A stretch of 64,000 nt of DNA, taken from NCBI RefSeq assembly GCF_000003815.2, contig NC_049996.1, positions 6,782,896-6,846,895 on the forward strand, read 5' to 3'. Below the pieces are notes generated by a model. It saw nothing but the letters and a program-made list of their open reading frames with translations. It was not told where the DNA came from and made no database searches. Source of the DNA: Branchiostoma floridae (lineage: Eukaryota > Chordata > Leptocardii > Amphioxiformes > Branchiostomatidae). Numbering within the stretch: the first letter of the stretch is position 1; each line of letters begins with the position of its first letter. Shown here piece after piece: positions 61,346 to 64,000 of the stretch. The translations under genes were made by a program, and so were the position numbers.

Positions 61346-63370
61346 CTAGTTGTTCAAAGCGCACCGTCGTCCCGCATTAGAGGAAACGTCCCGTGATATG
61401 GACGAGGTGGTGGTCTGTGGCCCTATCACGGTCTCCTGTAGGGTGGACTGGAAGGTGCGGCGCCTCGGTGGGACGGCTCCTCCCTGGCCCTTCTTCTCCA
61501 GCTCTTCACAGTTAAAGATGCGCACAGCCACCCAGTCCACCCACTTGATTCTCCTGCAAACCCAGCACAACTGGTCAGTATCTGCATCTGGAATAACGGC
61601 CAGTGTGCTAGGGTATGTTATACATACCTACCATGGACAGGAAATGCGAGATGATATATTACTAGCCTTGCCAAAAGTTGGGCCGAGTTGGTAAAGGACC
61701 GAATTGTCCTTATCCCAAATTGTCAAAGATAGCATCACTGTACAGCATGTTTCTCTGATTACTATATTGATGACGTAATTGGGCTCAAATATTGGACGAG
61801 GTATTATCGCATGCCTTCAAGATTACTTTTCTGAAAAGTTGGTCACCAATCAAACCTTAACTGGCCGAGTTGACCAGTGTCTTGGGTCAACTGGCCAAGG
61901 GTGTTTGACATTGTAGACCAGGCATGACCAGGGTGTTATCATTAGGCCACGTTGAATGAGTAGTGTTGGTAAAGGGCCGAATCGTAAAGATCCATTTTTG
62001 GACCCAAGGCACAGAACCATAAAACATATCTCCTGTCAAGATTTCAGTTGCTAAATTGACTCCTCACATCCTCCAAAACATCATAAATGAATGAGACTTC
62101 TAGGAGATCTCTACCCGCCTGGTCACAGTAACAATGGCCTGGCAGTACAGCAGATGTCAGGAAGAGATTTGCGTATTAACTGTACTGATATCTCAAGTTT
62201 TAACAAATCCTGTCCACTAATTTTGTTGTTCGACACAGAAAAAAAAGACCTAGATAGTTACTGCAATCATAAAACACAATGCTGTACCACATACAGGTAT
62301 TCACAGTTTGTTTTCACGCAAGAGCTCGTCTTGTTGTATCAAGACCTTTTGGGTAGTTTTACAGTACAGCCTTGGTCTTTAAGTGCTCTGGCCGTCTCGG
62401 CCAGTTTGCATCTAAGGACAATATTATGTGCCCCCTCACCTGAACTTGCCGCAGTTCTTGGTGCTGAAGAAGCCGTAGATAATGGGGTTGATGGCGCTGT
62501 TGAGAGCCGGTAGGTTCTGGATGATGAGGGAGGCACGCTTCTTAGTCTCGGACTCGGGCAGATCGCTGAAGTTGGTGATCATGTCGAACACGAAGTACGG
62601 GCTCCAGCAGGCAATAAATGCTACAAAGAAGCAGTAAAATGTTTATGATTGAAGCCATTTCAGTTAAAAGAAAACAGAACACTCCAGTATGTTTTTATGA
62701 TACACGAAGTCACAAGAACCATTTACGTAAGATAGCAGTTGCTCAAACAAACTCGATATATTTGTATGCAGTTGCTTCACTCGCTTGTGTATTTCATTAT
62801 CTGGATGTCTATAATTTGCATTGAAGAACAATTCGTTTGGCAAGGTTTGTACTAACTCTTGAATTTATGCTTGCGTAGACATATCTTGAGATTATGTAAG
62901 TCAAAATATTTTGAGATATGTACATCAAAAATGTTTTGAAGACTTCAGATGTTTGACTTTATCTTGAAATGCGCTGAGATGTTTTGACTTGATTATGTTG
63001 AGCTGTTTTGACTTAATCTTGAGATGTTCATCTTTAGATGCTTGATTTAATGTTTCGACGTAATCTTGAAATGCTTTGACGTAATCTTGATATGCTTTGA
63101 CGTAATCTTGAAATACGCTATCCTGAAATGTTTCCGCGTAATCTTGAAATATTTTGACGCAATCCTGAGATATTTTAGGATGCTTGAAAAGATCTCAAGA
63201 TAATTTTAATGAATTTCAACTTGTTTTGAAAGTATTTAAAATTATAAAAGGTAACTGAATGTTCAGGTTACCTGTGATGATTGCCAGCGATAGCTTGATG
63301 GTCTTTATCTTCGCCTTGGGGATGATTCCTTGAGAACTGGGCTGTCTCATGATCTTCTTACCTTTAGGTC
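61346..63370 (-). CDS. Second NPSR/CCAP-receptor paralogue, C-terminal three exons (partial)
   Basis: On the minus strand the exons are 63370-63272 (ICL3 to TM6, GPKGKKIMRQPSSQGIIPKA then IKTIKLSLAIIT), 62620-62440 (AFIACWSPYFVFDMITN through the NPIIYGFFSTK of TM7) and 61553-61346 (RRIKWVDWVAVRIF and tail, stop TAG at 61348-61346). Splice borders and phases (1, 1, 2) equal those of the last three exons of the + strand receptor, and the TM6-TM7 exon is 181 nt in both. DNA in SLIIQNLPALNSAINP is almost identical. The tail is shorter (about 68 residues after the last junction). The upstream exons must lie beyond base 64000, because none was found between 63371 and 64000. It is a G-protein-coupled peptide receptor of the plasma membrane by family. 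Confidence 0.9.
62875..63190. repeat. Minisatellite in an intron of the minus-strand receptor
   Basis: Units of about 20-25 bp share TTTTGACGTAATCTTGAAAT. They lie between the TM6-start exon and the TM6-TM7 exon, the same intron that carries a minisatellite in the + strand paralogue. Confidence 0.9.
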
Positions 63371-63809
63371 CTAGTAACAAGACTTGGGCAATTAAAATAA
63401 AGATGGCATCATAACCAGAAATATGACTGTGAATGTTACAATGACAATGACAATCAACCTTCTTGCATATTCAAGGACAGCATTGATGATAAGCGATAAT
63501 ATTACTATAGTAAATGTGACTGTGTGTAGAAATATAATATCATTCCATCTGTATTTCGTAGTTCAGTTGTTGACATTTTGGGCTAAAGCGAGCTATAGAA
63601 ACGAAAAAGACAAACATTGCAAAAATTCACACTTCCTGACCTACTTGTATTTTTTTCATTGTTATGTGTTTCTCGCTAATTCTGTCTATAGATTCATATT
63701 CCTGCCTATGCAACTTTGTATCTGGAATGAGCCAACTGGAGGGAACAACTTTGAACCCGAGCCAAGCTAACTATCCCATCTTGCCAGCCTCCATTTGCCA
63801 TCTACAGTA

Positions 63810-64000
63810 TCACATCCTGTCAATCTCCAATATTCAAATTATTGCATACACATACCAAAAGATACAAACAAACAAGCAAACACATAGACCATTCACCGCA
63901 TCATATCCTGTCAATCTATAATATTCAAATTACTGCAGACACACACCAAAACAAACAAACAGGTAATTATAAACAGACCATCTACCATATCGCATCCTGT
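63810..64000. repeat. Tandem repeat of about 90 bp at the window end
   Basis: ATCCTGTCAATCTCCAATAT and TCAAATTATTGCA recur at about 63905. ATCGCATCCTGT at 63989-64000 starts a third unit that continues outside. Confidence 0.75.

Overview
The window looks like nuclear DNA of a cephalochordate (amphioxus, probably Branchiostoma). The evidence is intron-rich animal genes with GT-AG splicing, a neuropeptide S/CCAP-type receptor pair, a pannexin/innexin-type channel in a chordate-like context, tRNA-derived SINE-like copies, and very many short terminal-inverted-repeat elements in introns. The species call is an inference. There are three assembly gaps (40048-40147, 49644-50477, 53893-54037). No prokaryotic features, CRISPR array, rRNA or intact tRNA gene was seen.

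Region 1 (about 2.0-26.1 kb, + strand): a gene of at least 20 exons encoding a VPS9-domain protein, so a probable Rab5-family guanine nucleotide exchange factor. The 19 exons from 5521 to 22788 join in one open frame of 968 codons. They encode a charged/coiled-coil N-terminal half, a run of very short acidic exons, and a C-terminal VPS9 domain split by an acidic insertion of about 345 residues. The 5' end is unresolved: an exon-like unit at 2107-2260 is repeated five times in tandem and does not join in phase to the next exon. The introns carry several TIR elements with clear target-site duplications and several decayed copies of pieces of the gene's own exons.

Region 2 (about 27-35 kb, + strand): a two-exon, 338-residue pannexin/innexin-like four-pass channel subunit (28289-28433 and 33980-34851). 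Its 5.5 kb intron is full of tandem duplications.

Region 3 (about 35-45 kb): no gene was recognised. It holds tandem arrays, a MITE, the 3' end of a non-LTR retrotransposon beside a gap, a tandemly duplicated tRNA-like unit, and a repeat of about 160 bp with chance ORFs.

Region 4 (45.1-57.1 kb, + strand): a nine-exon, 520-residue rhodopsin-class GPCR of the NPSR/CCAP-receptor family, complete from an N-glycosylation-rich N-terminus to a long C-terminal tail. Region 5 (61.3-63.4 kb, - strand): the last three coding exons of a paralogous receptor with the same exon phases, in tail-to-tail orientation; its remaining exons lie beyond base 64000. The two receptors are most simply a local inverted duplication.

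The three gene types (endosomal GEF, large-pore channel, peptide GPCRs) show no operon-like relationship; their adjacency is ordinary animal synteny. The unusual content is the VPS9 gene (micro-exons, domain insertion, repeated exon-fragment duplication), the receptor pair, and the well-preserved TIR elements.
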